Of a stretch of 12,500 nucleotides of DNA, positions 1-7,188 are shown in pieces. A program made the position numbers and the translations under genes. Position 1 is the first letter of the stretch. Each line of letters begins with the position of its first letter. The DNA comes from Botryococcus braunii. Lineage: Eukaryota > Chlorophyta > Trebouxiophyceae. The stretch lies in assembly GCA_002005505.1 (NCBI GenBank), contig KV908464.1:235157-247656 (forward strand), read 5' to 3'. The notes under the pieces were generated by a model, which did no database searches, was not told where the DNA came from, and saw only the letters and a list, made by a program, of their open reading frames with translations.

Positions 1-2
1 AG

Positions 3-628
3 GTCCTCATGCATGACATTAGGTTGGCAATAGTAGAAGGCCGAGAAACGTTTTCGGGTACCCTTATGCAACAACTTAAGAAACTAGGATACTATATAGC
101 TGACCATGTGCGATTGATAGAGCCGTGCAGATTGACATGTCACAGCTAAAGGATCTGTTAGACCGTAAAAGTGAAATGATATGGGATGACCTAGACATCT
201 CCCCTCGCTCTTGTGTATCCCCAAGAGCCTTATTCTGCAGATACCAAAGGTGGTTCGCACGTCCGCCTCATGTGCCACGGCGTAAGAGTGCGCTCAAACT
301 CCACCTTCCTAATGGTACATTGCGGACCTTTATGCGATTTAGATTAGGGTGTCATGACCTTCCTATTGATAAATGTAGACAACAAGGCATCCCTCGAAAC
401 CAGAGGATTTGCACGAGGTGCTCCTTAGAGCTCGTTGGTAATGAACATCATCTATTGTTCACTTGTCCGGCTGTACAACATGTACGGCAACAATTTATAC
501 ACCTCTTTCAACAAAGGAGTCGATCTGTACAGACGTTTATGTGGCAAGAAGACCTTCAAGGGGTTGCCAAATTTGTGACTAGAGCACTGGAGAGCTACCT
601 CACTCTCCCAGGTGCTGTGCGACCTTAG
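3..628 (+). pseudogene. LINE reverse transcriptase, C-terminal fragment, frameshifted
   Basis: The C-terminal part of a LINE ORF2-type polyprotein, the enzyme that reverse transcribes LINE RNA at a nicked target. Two frames carry it. Frame 3 is open from the left edge to a TAA near 155, and frame 2 is open from about 125 to the TAG at 626-628, so at least one frameshift lies near 110-160. Counting from 125, residues 71-95 (RFRLGCHDLP, then GIPRNQR) precede a zinc-knuckle-like motif C96-x2-C99-x9-H109-x4-C114 followed by P115. This Cys/His block preceded by 'RLG..LP' and 'IPR..R.C' is typical of LINE C-termini (zf-RVT-like). The polymerase YxDD core and any endonuclease would lie to the left, outside the window. 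No functional start is implied, because the fragment is open at its 5' side. The family call is firm; activity is excluded by the frame break. Confidence 0.8.
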
Positions 629-698
629 TTGGCTAGATATGGGTCATTCATTGTACTGCCGTCCTCTTCAGCCCTAGTGGCTGGTCTTTGGATGTAAT

Positions 699-715
699 CT
701 TCCTTCCTTCCTTCC
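699..715 (+). repeat. TTCC-repeat tail of the LINE
   Basis: Four TTCC units preceded by C close the LINE-derived sequence just after a stretch that reads like LINE 3' UTR. Placement at the end of the reverse-transcriptase fragment in the same orientation supports a 3' tail rather than an unrelated microsatellite. Confidence 0.5.
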
Positions 716-850
716 GAGTCAGGGTACGACAGCACAACTTCAGCACAACCCCTCGCCCACCTGTACAAATTTGCAAAGGCGCCGCAGGCACCACCAGATC
801 GTAGTGGTTGCCTGCGCCAAAAATTAAATGTGTGGCACATCTGCCGCACC

Positions 851-1210
851 TTACTCCACACCTGCAATATGCACCCAATTTCCCCTTACCAAGGGCTTAC
901 AGCCAACCCCAACCTCAACAATCAAATGCGCAAAACCTTCGCCATCCACAAGCCCACAGCAGGCCAACAACAGGAGCAATCTCCAAGGGCCATCCACACC
1001 TCGAGGGACACATATTGTGCCAGACACTACTCCAGCAAGGTCCTTGTTATTCTCATAGGGGCAACCCAGAACAGTGACGACCACCCGTTCCAAATACGCA
1101 ACTGGTGCAGCTACAGCAGAATCGATCAACGGCTTGTTCGGCACTGCCAAGTCAGTAACTACCTGCACATACAACACACACTCAGCCACAGTATGCCACC
1201 AACCACGCCC
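851..1210 (-). pseudogene. unknown minus-strand protein, fragment left of the copia insertion
   Basis: An open minus-strand frame runs from just after a TAG at 1213-1211 to the TAA at 853-851, about 119 codons. I do not recognise the family. Composition is protein-like, with hydrophobic and charged residues alternating (VVTDLAVPNKPLIDSA, then YLERVVVTVLGCPYENNKD and CVPRGVDGPWR). The opposite strand gives only Pro/His/Ser-rich shadows. When the copia element and one CAATT copy are removed, the minus strand runs from the fragment at 5873-6156 (ending ..WHEDLGN) through CDADAVG into this fragment after one frame change. This piece is therefore probably the downstream continuation of the same protein. 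From 850 down to about 716 the other two frames stay open for short stretches, suggesting the sequence continues with more frameshifts up to the LINE tail. Confidence 0.45.
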
Positions 1211-1227
1211 CTACAGCATCGGCATCA

Positions 1228-1232
1228 CAATT
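1228..1232. repeat. target-site duplication CAATT, left copy
   Basis: CAATT directly precedes the TG that starts the 5' LTR and recurs directly after the CA that ends the 3' LTR at 5873-5877. Five base pairs is the usual duplication length for copia-type integrases. Confidence 0.9.
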
Positions 1233-1600
1233 TGTTGAGTTGTGAACATACATTATAGAATGCCTTGTGCTTTAGGTGATCTTCAAATTTACATTATTAG
1301 GATACGGGTCCACTATCCACATAAGGTACCTCAAGACACGTTCGGATGAGGTCTATTTCGAACATAAGGTACAATCTGATTTAGATTACGCGTTAGTGTG
1401 AAAGGACAATTAAAGCTGCGATCACCGCATAGTCGAGCAACTGGTTTGGAAAGATACTGGGCACATAAGGATGCCAGTCTTGTTCATGCAGTTGCATGTG
1501 TCTAAAGAGCACACAGTCGTCAACGACGGTAGCTGGAGTGGCACGAACTTACGACCTGTCTGCTTGCTTCCAGGTGATGCCGAATGCCCATAACCTAACA
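1233..1600 (+). repeat. 5' LTR (368 bp)
   Basis: It starts TG and ends CA and is colinear with the 3' LTR from 5173 for 337 bp with a single mismatch (C1524 against G5464). It then jumps to match the last 31 bp of the 3' LTR (1570-1600 against 5842-5872). It lacks 332 bp present in the 3' LTR. A TATA-like TTATAGAA lies near 1253 and a poly(A)-signal-like ATTAAA near 1409; both are guesses. Confidence 0.93.
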
Positions 1601-1610
1601 GGTTATGGGC
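1586..1610 (+). promoter_or_regulatory. perfect 10-bp inverted repeat across the U5/PBS junction
   Basis: GCCCATAACC (1586-1595) is followed by the loop TAACA (1596-1600, the LTR terminus) and GGTTATGGGC (1601-1610, the primer-binding site). In RNA this folds to a 10-bp hairpin that hides the primer site. The left arm has the sense sequence of the initiator tRNA anticodon loop region, so it mimics the primer. Confidence 0.85.
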
Positions 1611-1615
1611 CCACC
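1601..1615 (+). promoter_or_regulatory. primer-binding site for an initiator tRNA-Met anticodon-arm fragment
   Basis: GGTTATGGGCCCACC begins directly after the LTR. It is complementary to the anticodon arm of initiator tRNA-Met (GGTGGGCCCATAACC in the plant form as I recall it), not to the tRNA 3' end used by most plant LTR elements (TGGTATCAGAGC). Drosophila copia has the same internal site (GGTTATGGGCCCA) and is primed by a half-tRNA. All 15 bases fit the plant form against 13 for the animal form; tRNA sequences are from memory. Confidence 0.85.
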
Positions 1616-2387
1616 CAGCTCTGGGTGCTGAGGACAAGCCGATATGTGGTTTTTGGGCAAGGCACTGGTGGCCAGCGGACACTACACAAGTCTACGCCAG
1701 TCCCACAGGGAGCGACAGCCCCGCAGTTTTGTACCCCGCCTTCATGTCGCAGTATATGCTTCATAATCCATTCGAATGGATTCTGAAATGCCAAGAAATC
1801 TTGGCAGTTTCATCCGCAAGGCGAGGTGGTGAAATCCCGGTTGGAAGGGCACGAGGCGGAAGACCACCTTGGGATGGAGGAGTGAAATTTTGAGTGCATA
1901 TGGGAGGTTGTGTATGATTTGGGATCTGAAATTGTGAGTGTGTGGCTCAATGAGTTGAGAGAGGAAGTGATGCTCCTGTGTTACAGTAAGTGTACTGGTT
2001 GAGAGGTGAACCAATAGAAAGGCTTCTTTTTAAGTCTGCACCCTCTTAAGGCTGGAGATCAAGGGGGTCAGATTAACAAAAGTAGTTATGAATGACCTCT
2101 AACCACTGACAGCAAGTGTGATACTCAGCGGGAAGAAGTGGGTGGACCCTAGGGAGCCCCCATCCAGGTATTGGTAGACACCATGAGCAACAGTACAGGT
2201 ACTGCAGCATGGGGATGGGCTTACATATGTGTTGTATGTGTAAGCGTGTGTAAAGATGTCCATGAGCTGGGGCTTGAAGGACATTGATTGTGTATGTGTA
2301 AACAGCCAGGAGTTGGTGCAATATGGTGGTAAGGGACTTTTGGTTCCCCAGTCCACTGAGCACATTCTTATTGTGGTTTGCGCTGCT
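1616..2387. other. copia interior, 5' part: no recognisable gag
   Basis: This is where gag would begin. Only short open frames are present: 1744-1893 (49 codons, ATG start, ending ..GRPPWDGGVKF) and, one base shifted, about 1889-2002 (..WEVVYDLGSEIVSVW..). They could be a decayed gag start, but no CCHC zinc knuckle or other gag motif is visible. A small palindrome (TCCATTCGAATGGA) lies near 1769-1782. From 2003 to 2387 I see nothing coding. Confidence 0.5.
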
Positions 2388-2573
2388 ACTCGCTGATGGC
2401 TAGTCCCTAATGTTAAGGGTGAGAAAGGCTGATCAGGTGTCGCGTTCGGACTCGCTGATGGCTAGTCCCTAATGTTGAGGGTGAGAAAGGCTGATCAGGT
2501 GTCGCGTTCGGACTCGCTGATGGCTAGTCCCTAATGTTGAGGGTGAGAAATGCTAAATCGGGAGTCGTGTGCC
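2388..2573 (+). repeat. 62-bp minisatellite, three copies
   Basis: Units begin ACTCGCTGATGG at 2388, 2450 and 2512. The first two are nearly identical (one A/G difference in ATGTT(A/G)AGGG). The third matches for about 40 bp and then drifts. The array lies inside the copia element and has no coding meaning that I can see. Confidence 0.9.
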
Positions 2574-2892
2574 TCATTGAACTGTCGTGCACTTGCGGAG
2601 TCAAGACCTCTTATCGGAACTGCTGTGTAATCAATGTCATGACTTGTCTTATGTGCCTGGCATTCCTTCCATGTTTTCCAGAGTGTGAAACTAGACATTG
2701 ACTGGTTGTGTCTGGTCAATGATGTGTAGTCAATGCGATGTGTGGCTGATGTTGTGTGGCCAACGTGGTTTTCAAACCTTGAGTGGTCTTACATAGGGTC
2801 ATATATGGGTTCAGTGTGGCTTGTGAGACCTCTCTATGTGTGTCTGTGTATGTGGTGTTGTGAAAATCCCTAAGGTTTGCTGAGGTTTTTTT
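2574..2892. other. copia interior between the two tandem arrays
   Basis: No gene is visible. The plus strand is G/T-rich, with repeated short words of the type GTGTGG, GATGTGTGG and CAATG between 2700 and 2780. It reads as low-complexity drift rather than coding sequence. Confidence 0.5.
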
Positions 2893-3336
2893 GACTTGGT
2901 GTTGAAAGTTTTTGGGTTGACCAGGAGTGAGTTGTGGGTACCAGAAGATTACAATTTTATCGTTGCGCAATGCATGCGCTTCACACCCTGACCTACAGTC
3001 TGGCATGGACCATAGAGTAATTGACCCAGAATGTTTAAGGGGATATACATCAATGACCTGGTGTTGAAAGTTTTTGGGCTGACCAGGAGTGAGTTGTGGG
3101 TACCACAAGATTACAATTGTATCGTTGCGCAATGCATGCGCTTCACGCCCTGACCTACAGTCTGGCATGGACCATAGGGTAATTGACTTAGAATGTTTAA
3201 GGTGATATACATGAATGACCTGGTGTTGAAAGGTTTTGGGCTGACCAGGAGTGAGTTGTGGGTACCAGAAGATTACAATTTTATCGTTGCAATGCATGGT
3301 AGTTGACCCAGAATGTGTAAGGTGATATACATGAAT
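2893..3336 (+). repeat. 162-bp minisatellite, two full copies and one shortened copy
   Basis: Units begin GACTTGGTGTTG or GACCTGGTGTTG at 2893, 3055 and 3217. Copies 1 and 2 are 162 bp and nearly identical. Copy 3 is 120 bp because of an internal loss between the GCAATGCATG segment and the TTGAC segment. The unit contains GGTACCA(G/C)AAGATTACAA and a GTTGCGCAATGCATGCGC core. The period is divisible by three, so a minus-strand frame stays open through the array, which explains the long ORF there without implying a protein. Confidence 0.92.
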
Positions 3337-4570
3337 GACTCTAGGAATGCAAAGAGGGGTAGAAATAGCTGCAAGTTAGTCTTAATCCATGGTGCGGGCT
3401 ACACAAAGGATATGAGTGTTAGATGGGCCAAATTATGAACACCAAAAATTGCTAACATGTAAAGCTAATTCTGATATTGACATGGAAAAGAATTGGTTTC
3501 TGAGGACAATGAATTAATTTGAAGAGTTTTGGGTTAATCTGTGACATAATGTGGTCAGGGGAAGCTCATCAGTTATCGTTGCGCGCGTGTGCGCGTTGCG
3601 TTTTTCGCGCATTTGGATGTTGAGTAGCCTAATGTCTAGTAGTGATGATGAAGAGGATCTATTGTGCTCAACATGAGGTTACTGATAGGTACCTGTGATG
3701 ACCCTAGCTCCTCAAGCAAGAGGATGGTGATATTTGACCCAACACACGTAAGCGTTGGTGACTTTGTAAGTCATGTGTATTGTTGCAGCAACGCCCTTAG
3801 AGACTGATCATAGTACTGATGGTGTATAGATAAGACTTTTTTAAGGGTTATGTGTATGAATAGGGTAGAGGTGAGCTACCATCATTGTGACCAATACAAG
3901 TGAGCTTTGGGAGGTAGAATTGTCAGTTACAGACAATTTAATCCTAAGGCCTTGATGCATCGGTGCACCCTCACGTTAGAAAGCTAGACCGGGATAGCCA
4001 GTAAAATCAATGAAAGCTAGAGAGAGTTCTTAGAGATAGCCACAGAGCCAAGTTTGGGAGTTGTGGCCATATGTGAGAAATCTTGAAAAATTCCAGATGA
4101 AAGTCGTTGATATCCAGACTCTAGGTTATATAACATGAAACATAGTTGTTAGATGCGTTTTTGAGTGCAGGTCGTTTGTAACGGTGTCTGTTTAGTCTTG
4201 ATGCTTCAAATACTTAACCAAATAAAAGTATAGAGGTTGGAGAAATATAATTTGATCGACGGACCGTGAAACATGTAATAGCACTTCCAGGGGAAGCAAT
4301 GTGAGTTAGGGCAAGACAACTTGAAAGTACTCAAGCAGTAAGTCCTGGGTCATGTTGGTTGTGCAAGTATTGGCCTCCATATGGTGATAGAAAGGGAACT
4401 CAAACAGGAAATCACGGTCGCAACTAGTTTCGATGTCGCGCCGCGGACTAAAGGGTCAGTTGAAATGTATGGGGGGCTTTGAAAGTGAGGGGATGGATTT
4501 TGAGTTTACATGTATGTTTAGCTGTCATGATCATCATGACGGGTACGTATTAAATTCATGTCTTCATTTG
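3337..4570. other. copia interior, non-coding filler
   Basis: About 1.2 kb without a gene that I can support. All six frames are broken often. A short GC-rich segment near 3571-3610 (TGCGCGCGTGTGCGCG) is the only compositional anomaly. In an autonomous copia element this space would encode integrase and most of reverse transcriptase, so the normal coding region has been replaced or eroded beyond recognition. Confidence 0.55.
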
Positions 4571-5132
4571 AACACGTCGAGGAGACTAGTCTTCAATTGT
4601 TGTCAGAGGTATTACTGCGGTATACATGAGTGGTGTCTGTGGACTTAGAATAGCGTTGCAAAACGTTGGAAAAGATAGGGTGTGAGGATGGTCGTGGAGT
4701 TGATACTCCAATGTTCAAGGACTTTGTGGCTAGCAGCAGGCTCGAGTCCAAGGATGTGGAGTCAGTAGGGTCAGGCACTCCTGGCCATCGGTATTGTGAG
4801 CTTAAAGGGTCACTCCGGTACATTGCCAACACCACCAGATCTGAAATTGCATAGGCAGTTGGTGTGTTGCCAAGGTACAGAATGAGCCCTACCACTTCGC
4901 ACTGGAGTGAAGCCATTCGAGTGCTGAAGTATCTTAGGGACACCCAAGAGTTAGCTTTAACTCTTGGAGGGAAGGTACCCGAGCGTGAAGGCTTTGTGGA
5001 TGCCACTAAGCTAGGGAGGCCATAGGAGAGGGACTGGCAGATATCCCCTATGTGGAATCTGCTCACAATGTGGCTGAGTTTATGACCAAACAACTTAACA
5101 AGTCCGTGGTGTTAGTCATAGGGATTCACTAG
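4571..5132 (+). pseudogene. copia pol remnant: reverse transcriptase end, RNase H start, C-terminal tail
   Basis: This is the 3' end of a Ty1/copia polyprotein, in three frames. In frame 2 (about 4571-4645) SRRLVF..CQRYY resembles the RT segment 'SR.L.LSQ..Y'. In frame 1 (4666-5025) GCEDGRGVDTPM, GSLRYIANTTRSEIA, HWSEAIRVLKYLRDT and GFVDA match in order the copia signatures V.TPM, GSL.Y...TRPDI.YAV, HW.A..R.L.YL.GT and GY.DAD; an in-frame TAG at 4852-4854 stands where a Tyr codon (TAT) is expected. In frame 3 (5031-5132) IPYVESAHNVAEFMTKQL matches the conserved C-terminal 'NVAD..TK.L'. Most of RNase H, roughly 90 residues including the later acidic residues, is missing between the last two blocks. 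The YVDD motif is also absent. The remnant ends 31 bp before the polypurine tract, the normal spacing. It cannot make active enzyme. Confidence 0.9.
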
Positions 5133-5163
5133 GACTGAGAAGATACACATAAAGCATGCAGGC

Positions 5164-5172
5164 AAGGGGAAG
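5164..5172 (+). promoter_or_regulatory. polypurine tract
   Basis: AAGGGGAAG lies directly against the TG of the 3' LTR, preceded by GGC. This is the standard place for the plus-strand primer in reverse transcription and marks the LTR boundary. Confidence 0.9.
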
Positions 5173-5378
5173 TGTTGAGTTGTGAACATACATTATAGAA
5201 TGCCTTGTGCTTTAGGTGATCTTCAAATTTACATTATTAGGATACGGGTCCACTATCCACATAAGGTACCTCAAGACACGTTCGGATGAGGTCTATTTCG
5301 AACATAAGGTACAATCTGATTTAGATTACGCGTTAGTGTGAAAGGACAATTAAAGCTGCGATCACCGCATAGTCGAGC

Positions 5379-5516
5379 AACTGGTTTGGAAAGATACTGG
5401 GCACATAAGGATGCCAGTCTTGTTCATGCAGTTGCATGTGTCTAAAGAGCACACAGTCGTCAAGGACGGTAGCTGGAGTGGCACGAACTTACGACCTGTC
5501 TGCTTGCTTACAGGTG
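5379..5516 (+). repeat. 138-bp direct repeat in the 3' LTR, copy 1
   Basis: It starts AACTGGTTTGGAAAG and is colinear with 5711-5848 at an offset of 332 bp, with four mismatches. The 5' LTR (1439-1576) has a single copy that carries copy-1 bases up to T1539 and the copy-2 base at C1570. Confidence 0.92.
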
Positions 5517-5710
5517 CGGTGACGCAGGGTGTGTATTGGTAATGTGTTCATGTTTGATTGCTTGTTTGTAAGTGAACCATCTTAGTGGACAATCAAGTCT
5601 CCCAAACAGCTAATGGACGGAGTCTTGATTGAGTATAGGAAGGTACTTGCTTTCAGCCGTCAGGAGCTTATCCGTGTGTAGATGCTCATTGACAGATCAA
5701 CATGTAACGG

Positions 5711-5848
5711 AACTGGTTTGGAAAGATACTGGGCACATAAGGATGCCAGTCTTGTTCATGCAGTTGCATGTGTCTAAAGAGCAGACAGTCGTCAAGGACT
5801 GTAGCTGGAGAGGCACGAACTTACGACCTGTCTGCTTGCTTCCAGGTG
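5711..5848 (+). repeat. 138-bp direct repeat in the 3' LTR, copy 2
   Basis: Second copy of the block at 5379-5516. Differences from copy 1 include AGCAGACAG for AGCACACAG, GGACTGT for GGACGGT, GAGAGGC for GAGTGGC and CTTCCAGG for CTTACAGG. It is followed by the LTR terminus that also ends the 5' LTR. Confidence 0.92.
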
Positions 5849-5872
5849 ATGCCGAATGCCCATAACCTAACA

Positions 5873-5877
5873 CAATT
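5873..5877. repeat. target-site duplication CAATT, right copy
   Basis: CAATT follows the terminal CA of the 3' LTR and matches 1228-1232 exactly. Confidence 0.9.
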
Positions 5878-6156
5878 CCCCAAATCCTCATGCCATGCGC
5901 AACAACCGCAGAACCCATCTTGCGACACCTCAACTCCCATTCCCCCTGCAATTTCTGCCAACGTGCGACGCGCTTGCACAATCACAGTCCCCTGTGGTTC
6001 GTCAGCATCCACAATTTGTAACCGCTCCCGAATAGCGGCATGGTACTCAGACATCATCACGCCGCACACCACAGTCGCAACAAGGCAGTTGCCTGCATCA
6101 CACTCCACTGTTTCCCCCCTGGACAACACAACATTCAACAAGCACCCCAATGCCAT
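5873..6156 (-). pseudogene. unknown minus-strand protein, fragment right of the copia insertion
   Basis: An open minus-strand frame starts at about 6156 and runs into the copia LTR; roughly 94 codons are host sequence. I do not recognise the family. It reads like real protein: LSRGETVECDAGNCL, then SEYHAAIRERLQIVDADE, then ARRTLAEIAGGMGVEVSQDG, FCGCCAWHEDLGN. The D-A-G-N-C-L at residues 20-25 faintly recalls the D-G-N-C nucleophile motif of OTU cysteine proteases, with one residue inserted. I see no matching catalytic His block, so this is only a hint. The copia insertion falls in the Gly-Asn-Cys codons near the CAATT. Removing it leaves the frame open for a further 13 or so codons (..CDADAVGAWLVAYCG) before a TGA. 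The neighbouring fragment at 851-1210 then continues in another frame. An intron is possible instead of a frameshift at that point. Confidence 0.5.
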
Positions 6157-6228
6157 TTCGCCCCCTCAACCCCTCACTGTCCAAAACAATCCACAAACAG
6201 TTCTTCCTATCTAAAAGTCACCAAACTA

Positions 6229-6433
6229 CAGGAGAAGCGGCCCACCCCCATACATCCCCACATGCACGAAGGAGGCTTGCTGCCCAAACAGCTGGGCCGC
6301 CGTCATGGTTGTGGCTGTCTTCGCGTACACCTCCGCAATCCGGCCTCCGAGAACGTGTGCAACCTGACCCCACGCCAGGAAAACTCAACACTTCTGCGTC
6401 CATCACCCCATCCTCCCAGACGGCCGCAAACAG
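6229..6433 (-). pseudogene. unknown minus-strand protein, fragment left of the inverted-repeat element
   Basis: Two overlapping minus-strand frames join here. From 6433 to about 6386 one frame reads LFAAVWEDGVMDAEVL. One base later, from 6384 to 6229, a second reads VFLAWGQVAHVLGGRIAEVY, then AKTATTMTAAQLFGQQASFV and HVGMYGGGPLLL, before a TAG at 6228-6226. The switch looks like a single-base insertion. About 70 bp with stops in all likely frames separate it from the fragment at 5873-6156. If the element at 6439-9918 is removed with one TATAT copy, the fragment at 9924-10098 (..VAEVLVVHLRRHI) runs in frame into LFAAVW. The family is unknown to me. Confidence 0.45.
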
Positions 6434-6442
6434 TATATACTA

Positions 6443-6464
6443 GTAGAAAAAACGATCTTAGTCC
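6443..6464 (+). repeat. left terminal inverted repeat
   Basis: It pairs with 9896-9917. The shared pattern is GTAGAAAAA, one mismatch, CG, one mismatch, TCTTA, one mismatch, TC. Similarity fades after about 20 bp. Confidence 0.65.
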
Positions 6465-6574
6465 GATCTGAATTCGGACTGCTTTTCCATTTAGTAGCGA
6501 TTAAGTCCGGCGGACGATCTTATTCCGATCGGAATATCCGAATAAGACGCTATTAAGTTCGGCAGGCTTTTCAG
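6453..6574 (+). repeat. left subterminal array, two degenerate units of about 60 bp
   Basis: Unit 1 starts CGATCTTAGTCCGATC at 6453 and unit 2 starts CGATCTTATTCCGATC at 6515. Each contains a later TTAAGT(C/T)CGGC motif (6501 and 6552) and a GCTTTTC. Such subterminal repeats are commonly the binding sites of a transposase. Confidence 0.65.
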
Positions 6575-7157
6575 AACAAAATAAGAGAGAACCGGAGAAA
6601 CGCCTGTTGTATCGTGGTAATCACTCGTATCTTGTCGGTAATGCGTCAAGGGCCTGAAGTCAAGGCCTTTGCCGTTGATGGATTTACTATTGAAGGTCAT
6701 GATCTAGCATGTCACACATTTCCTACTTTTGACTATTTTTCTGTACTGCCCTCAGAGATTGTACAACTTCTAAAATAGAAACGCAGTACGCTGACTCGGA
6801 CCGAATCTCCTGAGAATCTCCGTCGGAAGCATACAGCCGTTTGTTTAGTTCGCAGTCAGCATATGGCTTTATACCATGGCATGCGTAACACTCCCATGTT
6901 TTATCCAAGGACATTCTATGCCTGTTGGCACTTGCATTGCTCCGAACGCCGGGGACTCTGCATTTGCATTCCGATGCCCGCGCATGGCACAATAGCGTTT
7001 CAAGGTGAGTTCACCTTGCTTCGTGTTGCGTTGCTCTGATTATGTTTCTGTTGCTCTTTGTATATCACTTTACTGTTGGCAGCTTTAGATCTTTAGCTCT
7101 TTCGAAAGAATTCTGTCATGGGGCGTCGCATGGAATTTTCTTTAAATGGGAGGCTAC

Positions 7158-7188
7158 GGAGTAAATATGGTCTTGAGTTGCGGCGTGT
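7158..7188 (+). repeat. 31-bp dispersed direct repeat, copy 1
   Basis: It begins GGAGTAAATATGGTCTTGAG and recurs at 8489-8519 with two transitions. The copies lie 1.3 kb apart inside the same element. The second sits at the exact edge of the (TC)44 tract. Confidence 0.85.

Larger units (their letters stand above)
1..715 (+). mobile_element. 3' end of a non-LTR retrotransposon (LINE)
   Basis: A reverse-transcriptase C-terminus of LINE type is followed by about 70 bp of untranslated sequence and a TTCC-repeat tail at 699-715. LINEs are often 5'-truncated and end in a short 3' repeat, so 715 is the likely 3' boundary. The element runs off the left edge, so no target duplication can be tested. 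The minus-strand coding-like sequence resumes to the right, which suggests the LINE inserted into that locus. Clade is not assignable from this fragment. Confidence 0.75.
1233..5872 (+). mobile_element. non-autonomous copia-type LTR retrotransposon, complete insertion
   Basis: A complete insertion with 5-bp target duplications, LTRs starting TGTTGAG and ending TAACA, a primer-binding site directly after the 5' LTR, and a polypurine tract directly before the 3' LTR. A pol remnant of Ty1/copia type lies at 4571-5132, at the canonical 3' position, and its orientation gives the plus strand. The interior is 3572 bp, but no gag, protease, integrase or polymerase core can be read; 1616-4570 is mostly non-coding with two tandem arrays. 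The LTRs differ by one base over the first 337 aligned positions, so the insertion is recent, while pol carries a nonsense codon, two frame changes and a deletion. The element must therefore have been copied with proteins supplied by a relative, as in LARD-type elements. Confidence 0.92.
5173..5872 (+). repeat. 3' LTR (700 bp, internally duplicated)
   Basis: It starts TGTTGAG and ends CCTAACA. The first 337 bp are colinear with the 5' LTR. A segment of about 194 bp absent from the 5' LTR follows (5517-5710), then a second copy of a 138-bp block and the same 24-bp terminus as the 5' LTR. An 8-bp inverted repeat (CAATCAAG 5590-5597, CTTGATTG 5624-5631) lies in the extra segment. Confidence 0.93.

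Noticed and set aside
830..1258. 142-codon plus-strand ORF running into the LTR
   Set aside because: Shadow of the minus-strand fragment at 851-1210; its end lies inside the copia LTR, and composition is Gln/His/Pro-rich.
2716..3297. 193-codon minus-strand ORF with three similar 54-residue blocks
   Set aside because: It is the translation of the 162-bp minisatellite, whose period is divisible by three. The frame stays open through the array by arithmetic, and the remainder is Thr/His-rich with no family resemblance.
2388..3336. CRISPR-like array
   Set aside because: Units are contiguous tandem repeats of 62 and 162 bp without unique spacers, and the context is a eukaryotic retrotransposon.
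5873..6156. OTU-type cysteine protease based on D-A-G-N-C-L
   Set aside because: The canonical motif is D-G-N-C without the inserted residue, and I cannot place the downstream catalytic His/aromatic block. Kept only as a hint.
6723..6992. 89-codon minus-strand ORF with ECYACHG as a zinc-finger gene
   Set aside because: Only one C-x2-C pair is convincing, there is no second pair at a normal spacing, and no start or splice context decides it.
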